In this document: positions 27,030 to 35,632 of the stretch, in pieces
Layout of the letters: each line of letters opens with the position of its first letter
How positions within the stretch are numbered: the first letter of the stretch is position 1
Origin: Chloroflexi bacterium CFX4
Lineage (GTDB): Bacteria > Chloroflexota > Anaerolineae > Aggregatilineales > UBA2796
Length of the DNA stretch: 64,000 nt
Assembly: GCA_021404685.1 (NCBI GenBank)
Contig: QWHC01000004.1
Coordinates: 162,697 to 226,696 of the forward strand
Direction of reading: 5' to 3'
Position numbers and translations under genes: made by a program
Notes under the pieces: generated by a model
Database searches by the model: none
What the model saw: the letters and a program-made list of their open reading frames with translations, nothing else
What the model was told of the DNA's origin: nothing

Positions 27030-28406
27030 TTAGGCAGGGGCAAGGGCGGGCTGGCGCACTTTTGCCACCACCTGCACGCCATATTTCGGGCGGATGGTGA
27101 ACAGCAGTTCAGGCACAATCGGATGCCCTTCCACCAGCGATAATTTGAAGCGCTGCGCGATGGTTGCCAGCAGCAAACGCGCCTCCAGCATGGCGAAGGC
27201 ATTGCCGATGCAAATGCGCGGGCCTGCGCCGAACGGTATATAGGCGTAGCGCGGAATATCTGCCTCGCGTTCCTTGCTGAAGCGCTCTGGGATGAACTTC
27301 TCTGGCTCTGGGAAGTAGCGCGGATCGCGGTGCATGACATGCGTGCTGACGAACACATTCGAGCCTTTGGGCATCACGTACTCGCCAACTTGAATATCGG
27401 TCAGCGGTGTGCGCGTTAGGCCGCCAGCCGGCGGATACAAACGCATGGCTTCCTTGATGATCATCTCGGTGTAGGGCAAATTCGCCAAGTCTGCCAGCGT
27501 GGGTGGGCGTCCGCCTAGCACGCTGTCCAGCTCTGCCCAAAGTTTCGCCTCAACGTCTGGGTTCTGCGCCAAAAGCGCCCATGCCCATGCCAGCGTAACG
27601 GCAGTTGTCTCATGCCCGGCAAGGAAGATCGTGATGACCTCATCGCGCAGTTGTTGGTCGCTCATGCTGTTGCCGTCCTCATCTTTGGCGGCAAGCAGCA
27701 TCGAGAGCAGATCGCCGTTATCGGTGCCGCGGGCGCGGTGTTTGCGGATGATCTGACTGAGCAGGGCGTCAATCTCTTGGAGGGCTTGTTTCTCTTGGCG
27801 CTTGTTGGGAGTCGGCAGCAAGTCGTACAGTGTGGTAAAGAGCGCCACGCGGTTGTTGGCAGCCTCTAGCAGAACGCTTGCCAGTTGGCTTACCCGTGCC
27901 GCAACATCGCTCACATCGGCACTGAACATGGTGCGCGCCACGATGTTCAGCGCGAGTTTGGTCATCTCAGCCATCACGTTGAAGGGCTGGTCGGTTTGCC
28001 AGGTGGCAAGCACGCGCTCTGTCTCTTCGACCATGGCGGTGGCGTATGCCTCAATGCGTTTGTGGTGAAAGGCGGGTTGTGCCAGTTTGCGCTGCTTGCG
28101 CCAGAAATCATCCTCGCTGAGCAGCAACCCATTGCCAGTGATCGGGCGCAGCGAACGGTTTATTAAATCGTCCTTGTGAAACTGATCGGCTTGCGTCACC
28201 AAGACTTGGTGTGCGATTTCTGGGTTGCTGATCTGAAAGACCAGCTTATGACCGACACGCATACAGGCAAAATCGCCAAAGCGCTTGAAGGTGTCCATTG
28301 CAACCTGCATTGAGTCCGGGCGCGTTTTGAAGGGCATGGCTTGCATCAAGCGTATGACCCACATCGGGTAGACGGGGCCGGGCGGCACATTCTGAGGGGA
28401 TGCCAT
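27030..28406 (-). CDS. Cytochrome P450
   Basis: The ATG at 28406 follows AAGGTAGGTG and gives 458 residues; the ORF extends 14 codons upstream. All P450 marks are present: the I-helix AGHETTAVTLAWAW, the K-helix ExxR in KEAMR, the PERF motif (IPERFSKE) and the haem loop FGAGPRICIGNAF with the axial Cys near 399. It is soluble, like CYP102-haem-domain or CYP110-type bacterial enzymes. P450s insert oxygen into organic substrates; the substrate is unknown. No ferredoxin or reductase is adjacent, so its redox partner is elsewhere. Confidence 0.92.
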   Translation of the reverse strand: MASPQNVPPGPVYPMWVIRLMQAMPFKTRPDSMQVAMDTFKRFGDFACMRVGHKLVFQISNPEIAHQVLVTQADQFHKDDLINRSLRPITGNGLLLSEDDFWRKQRKLAQPAFHHKRIEAYATAMVEETERVLATWQTDQPFNVMAEMTKLALNIVARTMFSADVSDVAARVSQLASVLLEAANNRVALFTTLYDLLPTPNKRQEKQALQEIDALLSQIIRKHRARGTDNGDLLSMLLAAKDEDGNSMSDQQLRDEVITIFLAGHETTAVTLAWAWALLAQNPDVEAKLWAELDSVLGGRPPTLADLANLPYTEMIIKEAMRLYPPAGGLTRTPLTDIQVGEYVMPKGSNVFVSTHVMHRDPRYFPEPEKFIPERFSKEREADIPRYAYIPFGAGPRICIGNAFAMLEARLLLATIAQRFKLSLVEGHPIVPELLFTIRPKYGVQVVAKVRQPALAPA

Positions 28407-28788
28407 AATACACCTACCTTCTGACCTGAAATTTAGGATCGAGAACAATTGAGATAGCCTTGTATGTGAATAATATCACAAATTCTTATGGCAAGTTGCA
28501 AAAATCGTATAAAAAATTCTGATGGAACTGTAACAGCAGGGGCAGCCTCTTTGCGGCACAATTAGTAAAGCAAGGTAAGTGTGATGAGGCGTATGAATGA
28601 CGCTGTCCACCCCTATCCTGATCCTTTCCCGCAGCGAGGGAAGGGAATCAGAGCCTGTGTGAAGTCCCGCCCTGCGTGCGGGGCGGGATTTAGGGTGGGG
28701 TAAATGTTACTGTTGCGCCCGTACCCATTATTCATTTTTTTTGAAATTGACACACAAATGCAGCAATCTGCTTGGAAACAACAGCCCA
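28407..28788. other. Divergent intergenic region (382 bases)
   Basis: It lies between the P450 and fpg genes. The P450-proximal part (about 28440-28540) is very A/T-rich and probably holds the P450 promoter, but no clear pair of boxes stands out. The middle holds a dispersed hairpin element (28623-28649) and a second hairpin, TCCCGCCC at 28665-28672 with its complement at 28681-28688. No gene is evident. Confidence 0.5.
28623..28649 (-). repeat. Dispersed intergenic hairpin element, copy 1
   Basis: On the minus strand it reads GATTCCCTTCCCTCGCTGCG followed by GGAAAGG, a short stem-loop. Two related elements lie at 32334 and 44305. Confidence 0.4.
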
Positions 28789-29616
28789 ATGCCTGAGCTA
28801 CCTGAAGTCGAAACTGCGGTGCGCGCCTTGCGCCCGCCGCTTGCCGAACGTACCATCCTCAGCGCGCACTTTCCGAAGCCGCCGCGCCGCATGATCAACC
28901 TTGAGGCGGAGGCGTTCGCGGCACGCATTGCCAACCAGACCATCCACAGCGTGGCGCGCCGCGCCAAATATCTGCTCTTTCAGCTTAGCGCCGATATGCT
29001 CATCATCCACCTCAAAATGACGGGGCATCTTTATGTGCTGCCTGCCGCACAAGAAAATCCGATGGATCGTTGGCTGCGCGTGCGCTTTCCGCTGGATAAC
29101 GGTACAGAACTGCGCTTCTCGGATGCGCGCCGCTTTGGGCGTGTGCTGTTGGCGGCGCAGCCGGCGGATGTGCTGCCGCCGCTTGGCCCTGAACCTTTGG
29201 AGGAGAGTTTTACGCTGGCAGCCTTCAAGGAGCGCCTGAAAGGGCGCAGCGGCGTGCTGAAAAGCCTGCTGCTCGATCAAGCATTCATCGCCGGTGTGGG
29301 TAACATTTACGCTGATGAGGCGCTCCATATTGCGCGGCTGCATCCGCTGCGGCGTGCCGATAGCCTGAGCGCGGCAGAATGCGAACGGCTCTACCATGCG
29401 GTGCGCCAAGCACTCAACGACGGTCTGGCGCATATGGGCGCCAGCATCGGTTGGTACCGCCAACCAGATGGCAAGCGTGGCGAGGCACAAAATCACCTAC
29501 GCGCTTATCGTGGGCGTGGTGATGCGCGCCCTTGCCCTGTCTGCGGCACGCCCATCAGCACCATTCGGGTTGGGCAGCGCGGCACGCATTTTTGTCCCAC
29601 TTGCCAAACGCCATAA
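28789..29616 (+). CDS. mutM: Formamidopyrimidine-DNA glycosylase
   Basis: The ATG at 28789 gives the diagnostic start MPELPEVETAVRAL, with the catalytic Pro2 and Glu3; the ORF extends 16 codons upstream. The 275-residue protein has the helix-two-turns-helix phrase AGVGNIYADEALH and a C-terminal zinc finger with two CxxC pairs (CPVCGT and CPTC). Fpg removes 8-oxoguanine and formamidopyrimidines and nicks the DNA by beta,delta-elimination. The ribosome site is weak. Confidence 0.95.
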   Translation: MPELPEVETAVRALRPPLAERTILSAHFPKPPRRMINLEAEAFAARIANQTIHSVARRAKYLLFQLSADMLIIHLKMTGHLYVLPAAQENPMDRWLRVRFPLDNGTELRFSDARRFGRVLLAAQPADVLPPLGPEPLEESFTLAAFKERLKGRSGVLKSLLLDQAFIAGVGNIYADEALHIARLHPLRRADSLSAAECERLYHAVRQALNDGLAHMGASIGWYRQPDGKRGEAQNHLRAYRGRGDARPCPVCGTPISTIRVGQRGTHFCPTCQTP

Positions 29617-29665
29617 AAATGCCTGATAATTGCCTTAACGGCGCAGAAAAGGACGGCAATCTGTA

Positions 29666-30592
29666 ATGTCTGGCTCAAGCGAACTTGATTTCTTCTCGCA
29701 GCTTTTCTCGCAAGCGGCATGGCTGCCCTTAACCGTCTTGTTTTTCGGCGGTCTGTATCTCTTTCTGATGACGATGATCTTTCGGCGCGCCGCAGAACGC
29801 CGCCGCAAGGCACGCATGGCACTTGGCGAGACAGCAGGCTTCCAACCTGCACCGCAGCTTGCCACACCGCCGCCCTCGCGCCTCAACCGCTTTTCAGAGG
29901 CGGCAAAGCTGCCCGAACCCGATCTGGATTTGTTGGTTGGCAGCACTGCGCCCGAATCGACTCAACCTGCCGCCACCTTTGCGGCTGAGCCTGTGCCAGA
30001 GGACTTGCTGACGCCGCCTTTAGCAATGCGTTACGAAGAAAGCATCCCTATGCCTGAAACAACTGCCCACGAACCGATCACGCTGCCCGAAGATGCCGTT
30101 GAAGTGATGCGCTTGTGGCGGGACGTGAGCGATGGCAGCCTGATCATTCAGCTTGGCGACCAGTATTACCGCCACAGCGCCGCCATTGGCAACCCTGAGC
30201 AGAAGCGCCGCTTTGAGGCAGTCGTCCGCACGCTCAGCGGCATGATCGGCTTGCCGAACGCCGCGCCGCGCAAGGCTGTGCCAGCCCCAAGCAGCCCATC
30301 CTTCAGCACACCCGCTGCCGAGCCGCCTAAGCGCGGTCTGTTTGGAAAGGCAAAGCCCACCGAGCCTGAGCAGCCGAGCGGCATTGCCAACCAGATTGAG
30401 GAATTTTTGCAGGCGCGCTTGCTTACCTCACCAGAGTTTGCGGCACGCAGCATTCACGTACGCCCAACCCTCGATCATGGCTTGCGGATTGAGGTGGACG
30501 GTCACTTTTACGATAGCGTTGCCGAAGTGATCGATCCCGACGTGCGCGAGTTTCTCGCCACGATGATGCGCGAGTGGGAAGCCCGCCACTAG
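29666..30592 (+). CDS. Single-pass membrane protein of unknown function
   Basis: A 308-residue protein with one transmembrane helix near the start (about 15-35, LPLTVLFFGGLYLFLMTMIF), then basic residues (RRAAERRRKARM) which place the rest in the cytoplasm. A Pro/Ala-rich stretch (60-130) links to two small conserved-looking parts. One contains VEVMRLWRDVSDGSLIIQLGDQYYR and the other has HVRPTLDHGLRIEVDGHFYDSVAEV. The repeated theme of a residue block ending in (G)D/H-Q/F-Y suggests two related modules. I do not recognise the family. Confidence 0.6.
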   Translation: MSGSSELDFFSQLFSQAAWLPLTVLFFGGLYLFLMTMIFRRAAERRRKARMALGETAGFQPAPQLATPPPSRLNRFSEAAKLPEPDLDLLVGSTAPESTQPAATFAAEPVPEDLLTPPLAMRYEESIPMPETTAHEPITLPEDAVEVMRLWRDVSDGSLIIQLGDQYYRHSAAIGNPEQKRRFEAVVRTLSGMIGLPNAAPRKAVPAPSSPSFSTPAAEPPKRGLFGKAKPTEPEQPSGIANQIEEFLQARLLTSPEFAARSIHVRPTLDHGLRIEVDGHFYDSVAEVIDPDVREFLATMMREWEARH

Positions 30593-30597
30593 CTACC

Positions 30598-32220
30598 CTA
30601 GCCGAGCGCAATCAGGCAGCCCTCATGGGCGCGCAGACGTAGCTCGCGCTCGGTGCGCCCACCACGATCCATGTGTGTAGAGATCAGCACGCGCCCGCCG
30701 CTTGGCAGCGGCAGCACCTGTTCGCGCCCGTTGAAATTGAGCGCCACCACCAACCGTTCGCCCGCTGTGGTGCGGTAGTAGGCATAGCAGCCTTGCGGCG
30801 CACCTTCCAGCGTGCGGTAAGCGCCTTGTTGCAGGGTGCGGCTGTTTTGGCGCAGGCGCAGCAAGTGGCGCGTAAAGTTGAGCATCGAGCGCGGATCGGC
30901 AAGCTGCGCCTCTACATTGCGCGTAGCGTAGTCGGGATTGGCGGGCAGCCACGCCGCCACGCCTTCCGCGCAAAAGCCGCCGTTGGGCGAGGCATCCCAT
31001 TGCATGGGCGTGCGGGCAGGGTCGCGCCCAAACAACGGATTATTCTTGCCCCACGGATCGCGGATTTGGTCGGGCGTGAACTCGCCGTTGAGCATCCCGA
31101 TCTCATCACCATAATAGAGGGTTGGTGTGCCGCGCAACGTCAGCAGCAGCAAGGTTGCCAGGCGCGCTTGCTCAGCGCCCAAACGGCTGGCAAGGCGCGG
31201 CTCATCATGGTTGCCCAGCACGTAGTTGCCCCAGGCGCCAGCAGGCAGCGCACGCTCCATGCCTTCCACCACACCGCGCACAACCTCTGGTTGCCATGCC
31301 GCGCCCACCAACCCGAAGTTATAGGGCATATGCAGTTCGTCTAGGCGCTCACCGTAGAACTTCACCCACTCCTGCCAGTCGAAGATGTGAATTTCGCCAA
31401 CGGCAAAGCGCGGCTGATCAGCGGTGCTGTAGGAGTCGATCAGTTGGCGGTAGGCGCGAAAGACCTCATGGCAATCCGAATGCCCTTTGTCGTACAAGTG
31501 CAGTTGGGAGTCATACTCGCCCAGTGCGCGTGCCACGGGTGAGCGTGGCGCTGTGTTGGGCGGGTTATCGCGCAGATCAGGGTCTTTCAAAATCCAGTGG
31601 GCAGCATCTATGCGGAAGCCATCCACGCCACGCGCCAGCCAAAAGCGCGCCACATCCAGCATTGCCTCGCGCACTTCAGGGTTGCGCCAATTCAAGTCGG
31701 GCTGGTGCTTGGTGAACGAATGGTAGTAGTATTGCCCGGTGGTGGCATCCAGCTCCCAACCGCTGCCGCCAAAGGCACTTTGCCAGTTGTTGGGCGGTGC
31801 GCCGCTCTGCTTAGGACTCGCCCACATATACCAATCGCGTTTGGCGCTCTGGCGCGAACGGCGCGCCTCGACGAACCAAGGGTGCTGATCAGAAGTGTAG
31901 GTGACGATCAGATCAATGATCAGCTTCATGCGGCGGGCGTGAATTTCGCTGAGCAGGGCGTCAAAGGTCTCAAGCGTGCCTAAGCGCGGATCAACTGCCT
32001 TGAAATCGGTGATGTCGTAGCCAAAATCGGCATCGGGCGAAGGGTAGAAGGGCGAGAGCCAGATCGCATCCACGCCGAGTGTTTCGCTCAGATAGTCAAG
32101 GCGTTGCAGCACGCCATTTAGATCGCCAATGCCATCATTGTTGGTATCTTGGAAGCTGCGCGGATAAACTTGGTAAATGACAGCGTGCTGCCACCACAAC
32201 TGACCGGGCGCATCGAACAT
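30598..32220 (-). CDS. GH13 alpha-glucosidase / trehalose synthase-like enzyme
   Basis: A 540-residue protein starting FDAPGQLWWQHAVIYQVYPRS as in oligo-1,6-glucosidases. The three catalytic acids are present: nucleophile Asp205 (GFRIDAAH), acid/base Glu276 (AVGEIHIF) and Asp339 (GNHDEPR). The calcium-type loop DTNNDGIGDL marks the GH13 oligosaccharide branch. Region I, normally DxVxNH, here reads DLIVTYTSD (103-111): the Asn-His pair has become Thr107-Tyr108, which I checked in the DNA. No signal peptide, so it is cytoplasmic. It probably cleaves or rearranges alpha-glucosides such as isomaltose, sucrose or trehalose. The exact activity cannot be read. Confidence 0.85.
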   Translation of the reverse strand: MFDAPGQLWWQHAVIYQVYPRSFQDTNNDGIGDLNGVLQRLDYLSETLGVDAIWLSPFYPSPDADFGYDITDFKAVDPRLGTLETFDALLSEIHARRMKLIIDLIVTYTSDQHPWFVEARRSRQSAKRDWYMWASPKQSGAPPNNWQSAFGGSGWELDATTGQYYYHSFTKHQPDLNWRNPEVREAMLDVARFWLARGVDGFRIDAAHWILKDPDLRDNPPNTAPRSPVARALGEYDSQLHLYDKGHSDCHEVFRAYRQLIDSYSTADQPRFAVGEIHIFDWQEWVKFYGERLDELHMPYNFGLVGAAWQPEVVRGVVEGMERALPAGAWGNYVLGNHDEPRLASRLGAEQARLATLLLLTLRGTPTLYYGDEIGMLNGEFTPDQIRDPWGKNNPLFGRDPARTPMQWDASPNGGFCAEGVAAWLPANPDYATRNVEAQLADPRSMLNFTRHLLRLRQNSRTLQQGAYRTLEGAPQGCYAYYRTTAGERLVVALNFNGREQVLPLPSGGRVLISTHMDRGGRTERELRLRAHEGCLIALG

Positions 32221-32333
32221 GAGAAGCTCTTTTCTCGCCGCAGAAGCCGTTAGGAATACGTTTCAATCACCTATTGTACCACGTCCCGCCATGTGCTTCA
32301 GCGAGCGGGGAAAGCCTGATCGCGCCCGCTTCC

Positions 32334-32360
32334 GATTCCCTTTCGCTGCCTGCGGGGAAC
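32334..32360 (+). repeat. Dispersed intergenic hairpin element, copy 2
   Basis: GATTCCCTTTCGCTGCCTGC followed by GGGGAAC, in the 186-base gap between the GH13 and der genes. It is closely similar to the copy at 44305 and related to that at 28623. Confidence 0.4.
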
Positions 32361-32406
32361 TTGGCATACCCGCTTCGCCACACTGGCAGACCGCACGCAC
32401 CTACGG

Positions 32407-33789
32407 TTATTCCGGTGCGCCGCCATCGCGTTCGCGCTCACGGAAGCTGAGCCGCAGCGGCGTGCCGAGGAAGCCGTAAGCCTCTCTGATTTGGTTTTCA
32501 AGGTAGCGCTCGTAGCTAAAGTGCAGCAGATCGCGGCTGTTGATGTACATCAGGAAGGTAGGCGGATCAACGCGCACCTGTGTGCCATAGTAAATCTTCA
32601 GGCGGCGCCCGGTGCTGCTTGGTGGTGCGTGCTTCAGGACTGCCTCACGCAGCAGCTTGTTAAAGGCGCTGGTTGGGATGCGCGTCAGGCGTTCTTCCTG
32701 CACGCGGGCAGCCGTGGGCAGCACGCTATGAATGCGCTGACCGGTTAGCGCGCTGATGAACAAGATCGGCGCGTAGCTGATGAAATCGAAACGGTGGCGA
32801 ATAATGCGCGTGAACTCGTTCATGGTCTGGTCATCTTTTTCGATGGCATCCCACTTGTTCACGACGATCACGCAACTGCGGTGGGCATCTTTCACCATGC
32901 CGGCGATGTGCGTATCTTGCGCGGTGACGCCTTCGGTGGCGTCAATCAGCAGCAAGGCAACCTCAGCACGTTCGAGCGCCTTCAGCGCACGGATGACGCT
33001 GAATTTTTCGATGCCGGGCGCAATGCTGCCGCGCCGCCGCAAGCCTGCCGTATCAATGAGTGTGATCGGCAAGCCTTCCCACGTCAGCTTGATATCTATG
33101 GCATCGCGGGTGGTGCCGGCAATCGGGCTGACAATGGCGCGTTCTTCGCCAAGCAGTCGGTTTAGCAAGCTGCTTTTGCCCACATTCGGGCGCCCAACAA
33201 TGGCAATTTTCAGGCTCTCGTCTTCGGGCGCGTCAGGGTCTTCGGGTGGCGCTTTTTTGAAGGCGTCTACGATTGCATCCAGCAAATCGCCCGTGCCTGT
33301 GCCGTGCAGCGCGCTGATGGCGAACACTTCTTCGCCAAGCCCAAGCGCATAAAACTCAAAGGCATCTGTGCGGCGGGCTTCATTATCCGCCTTGTTGGCA
33401 GCGATGATGATCGGCTTCTGGGTGCGGCGCAGAATTTCCGCCACCTCTTGATCGGCAGCCGTGATGCCTTGCGCGGCGTCCACCAGCATCACGATCACGT
33501 CGGCATCCTGAATGGCGATCAGCGCCTGTGCGCGGATTTGTGGCACAAAATCGGTGCTTGCTTCCGAAAGCGGCGCGGCGTCCATATGCGCCTCGTACAT
33601 CTCAATCCCGCCGGTATCCACAATGGTAAAGACAACGCCGCGCCAATCCGAATCGCCATAGACGCGGTCGCGCGTGGTGCCGGGAATATCGCTGGTCACT
33701 GAGCGTTGCTCACCGATCAGGCGGTTAAACAGGGTGGATTTACCAACATTGGGGCGCCCCACAAGGGCAACAATCGGTTTCCGCATCAC
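32407..33789 (-). CDS. der: Ribosome-assembly GTPase Der (EngA)
   Basis: A 460-residue protein with two GTPase domains in tandem, the Der hallmark. The first has GRPNVGKSTLFNRL, DTGG and NKAD; the second has GRPNVGKSSLLNRL, DTAGL and NKWD. A KH-like C-terminal domain follows (about 350-440). Der acts in maturation of the 50S subunit. Between the domains is an acidic linker (APPEDPDAPEDESL). It lies downstream of the tRNA-Val gene on the same strand, separated from it by a terminator. Confidence 0.96.
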   Translation of the reverse strand: MMRKPIVALVGRPNVGKSTLFNRLIGEQRSVTSDIPGTTRDRVYGDSDWRGVVFTIVDTGGIEMYEAHMDAAPLSEASTDFVPQIRAQALIAIQDADVIVMLVDAAQGITAADQEVAEILRRTQKPIIIAANKADNEARRTDAFEFYALGLGEEVFAISALHGTGTGDLLDAIVDAFKKAPPEDPDAPEDESLKIAIVGRPNVGKSSLLNRLLGEERAIVSPIAGTTRDAIDIKLTWEGLPITLIDTAGLRRRGSIAPGIEKFSVIRALKALERAEVALLLIDATEGVTAQDTHIAGMVKDAHRSCVIVVNKWDAIEKDDQTMNEFTRIIRHRFDFISYAPILFISALTGQRIHSVLPTAARVQEERLTRIPTSAFNKLLREAVLKHAPPSSTGRRLKIYYGTQVRVDPPTFLMYINSRDLLHFSYERYLENQIREAYGFLGTPLRLSFRERERDGGAPE

Positions 33790-33827
33790 CTACCTCCTCA
33801 AAACGGTGAGGTCGTTTCTCTCAAACG

Positions 33828-33851
33828 AAAAATCCCCGTCGCGGCGGGGAT
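33828..33851 (-). terminator. Terminator after tRNA-Val
   Basis: On the minus strand ATCCCCG (33845-33851) pairs with CGGGGAT (33832-33838), followed by TTTTT. It lies eight bases after the tRNA 3' end and so separates the tRNA transcript from der. Confidence 0.75.
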
Positions 33852-33858
33852 GAACACA

Positions 33859-33931
33859 TGGGCGCTAAGGGACTCGAACCCCTGACACCTTCGGTGTAAA
33901 CGAAGTGCTCTGCCAACTGAGCTAAGCGCCC
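33859..33931 (-). tRNA. tRNA-Val (anticodon TAC)
   Basis: On the minus strand the 73-base sequence folds as a full cloverleaf: acceptor GGGCGCT with AGCGCCC, D arm around AGCTCAGTTGGCAGAGC, anticodon stem CTTCG/CGAAG with loop TTTACAC (anticodon TAC), variable loop and T arm with GTTCGAGTC. The discriminator base is A. CCA is not encoded (TGT follows), so it must be added by the CCA enzyme. Confidence 0.95.
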
Positions 33932-34069
33932 AACTCTGGTGCGTATTGTACACCGTGTGCGGTGTATTGGTCAAGGTGGAGGGCGCAGACGGCGTGGTAA
34001 ATTACAGGCTGTTCAGCGTGTGGGAGTCCCCTTTCCCGCTTGCCAAGACCACAAGCTGAGCCAGTGGCA

Positions 34070-34078
34070 TGGTATAAT
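34070..34078 (+). promoter_or_regulatory. Extended -10 promoter of glmM
   Basis: TGGTATAAT contains a perfect TATAAT (34073-34078) with the TGn extension. No good -35 box lies at 16-18 bases. It precedes the glmM start by 74 bases. Confidence 0.5.
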
Positions 34079-34151
34079 GCTGCCCAGTAGCAGCCCCGCT
34101 TACGACTTGCGGTATGATTAAGCAGTGCAGAATCACAACACGGGGAAAAGC

Positions 34152-35600
34152 ATGGAACATCCTAACACAATCGAGTTCGGCACGGACGGCATTCGCGGTG
34201 TAGCGGGCGTCTTCCCACTTGATCCGATCACAGTCCTGCGAATTGGGCGCGCCATTGGGCAGTGGCTATCGGCGCAGGTGCAAGGTGCGCCAAGCGTCCT
34301 GATCGGGCGCGATACGCGGCTGAGCGGCGATATGTTGGCGAGTGCGCTCACAGCGGGCTTGTTGGCGCAGGGCGTGCAGGTGGCGGATACAGGCGTCATC
34401 AGCACGCCGGGCGTTGCCTTCCTGACCAAGCAAGGCGGCTTTGGGCTGGGCATTGTGATCAGCGCCAGCCACAATCCGTTTGAACAGAACGGCATTAAAC
34501 TCTTTGGCGCGGATGGCTTCAAGCTGCCCGATGCTGCCGAAGAAGCCATTGAAGCGCTGATCGCTGCCCAAACGGACAGCACACCAAGCGCGCCGACGTT
34601 AGGCACTTGCCAATTATTGAATGCCCGAAATATTTATGTGAAACATTTGGTAGAGAGTTTGCCTGCACAAGCACTGCAAGGGCTAAGCGTCGTGCTGGAC
34701 TGCGCGCACGGTGCGGCGTTTTCCGTAGCGCCGCAGGCGTTTGCCGAATGTGGCGCGACAGTATTCGTCCTGAATGCAGAACCGAACGGCGTGAACATCA
34801 ATGTGAACGCTGGCAGTGAGCATGTGCGCCGTGATCGCTCGGCGATGCTGGCAATGCTCAGGGCAAATAATGCCGATTTGGGCATTGCCTTTGATGGCGA
34901 CGCCGACCGTGTGATCTGCGTCACGACGGACGGTATGTTGATTGATGGCGATCACATGCTCGGCATGCTTGCCGTTGCGCTTCAAGAGCGCGGTCAGTTA
35001 GCGGGCGAGAGCGTGGTTGCCACCGAGATGAGCAACAGTGGGCTTGCCGACTACCTTGCCGCACACGGCATCGCGCTCAGCCGCACCAAAGTTGGAGATC
35101 GCTACGTGATGGAGCGCCTGCGCGAAGGGCTGTTCACGCTTGGCGGCGAGCAAGCAGGGCATATCATCATCTTGGATGGCGTGCATGGCGCCGGCGATGG
35201 CATTTATGTCGGCTTGCTGATGGCTGCGCTTGCCGCAGCGCGCAAAGCCAAAGGGCTTGGCAGCCTTAGCGCGATTGCCACACAGATTCCGCGCTACCCA
35301 CAGGTGATTGCCTCTGCACACCTGAAAGCGCGGGTAGACCTAGCCACTGTGGAAGGGCTTGCCGAAGCAGTGGAGGCTGTTCACGCCCTTTTTGAGCATA
35401 GCGGGCGCGTCAATCTGCGCTTCAGCGGCACAGAGCCGAACCTGCTGCGCGCTATGGTGGAAGGCGGCGCCAAGAACACTATGCAGCAGGTCATCGAGAG
35501 CGCGTTGCGCTTGTGCGGCATGGTTGCGGCTGCCAGCGGCACAGAAAATCCGACGATTGATATTGTAGATTGCGTCAGTGGTGAGCCGATTCATCTCTAG
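34152..35600 (+). CDS. glmM: Phosphoglucosamine mutase GlmM
   Basis: The ATG at 34152 follows CGGGGAAAAG and gives 482 residues starting IEFGTDGIRGVAG. Phosphoserine loop ISASHNP with Ser106, metal loop FDGDADR (Asp248, Asp250, Asp252) and phosphate-binding RFSGTEPNLLR are intact. GlmM turns glucosamine-6-phosphate into glucosamine-1-phosphate for UDP-GlcNAc and peptidoglycan synthesis. The C-terminus is about 25 residues longer than usual, ending in a short variable tail. A second phosphohexomutase follows 32 bases later. Confidence 0.88.
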   Translation: MEHPNTIEFGTDGIRGVAGVFPLDPITVLRIGRAIGQWLSAQVQGAPSVLIGRDTRLSGDMLASALTAGLLAQGVQVADTGVISTPGVAFLTKQGGFGLGIVISASHNPFEQNGIKLFGADGFKLPDAAEEAIEALIAAQTDSTPSAPTLGTCQLLNARNIYVKHLVESLPAQALQGLSVVLDCAHGAAFSVAPQAFAECGATVFVLNAEPNGVNINVNAGSEHVRRDRSAMLAMLRANNADLGIAFDGDADRVICVTTDGMLIDGDHMLGMLAVALQERGQLAGESVVATEMSNSGLADYLAAHGIALSRTKVGDRYVMERLREGLFTLGGEQAGHIIILDGVHGAGDGIYVGLLMAALAAARKAKGLGSLSAIATQIPRYPQVIASAHLKARVDLATVEGLAEAVEAVHALFEHSGRVNLRFSGTEPNLLRAMVEGGAKNTMQQVIESALRLCGMVAAASGTENPTIDIVDCVSGEPIHL

Positions 35601-35632
35601 CGTTCTTTCAGATAAACAGAAAGGTACCTTTT

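Noticed and set aside
28661-28689. Small RNA gene at the G/C-rich hairpin upstream of fpg
   Set aside because: Only one 8-bp stem is seen, with no promoter or T-run that would support a defined RNA.
30673-31344. Open frame of 223 codons on the plus strand
   Set aside because: It is antisense to the GH13 gene, whose motifs are all intact.
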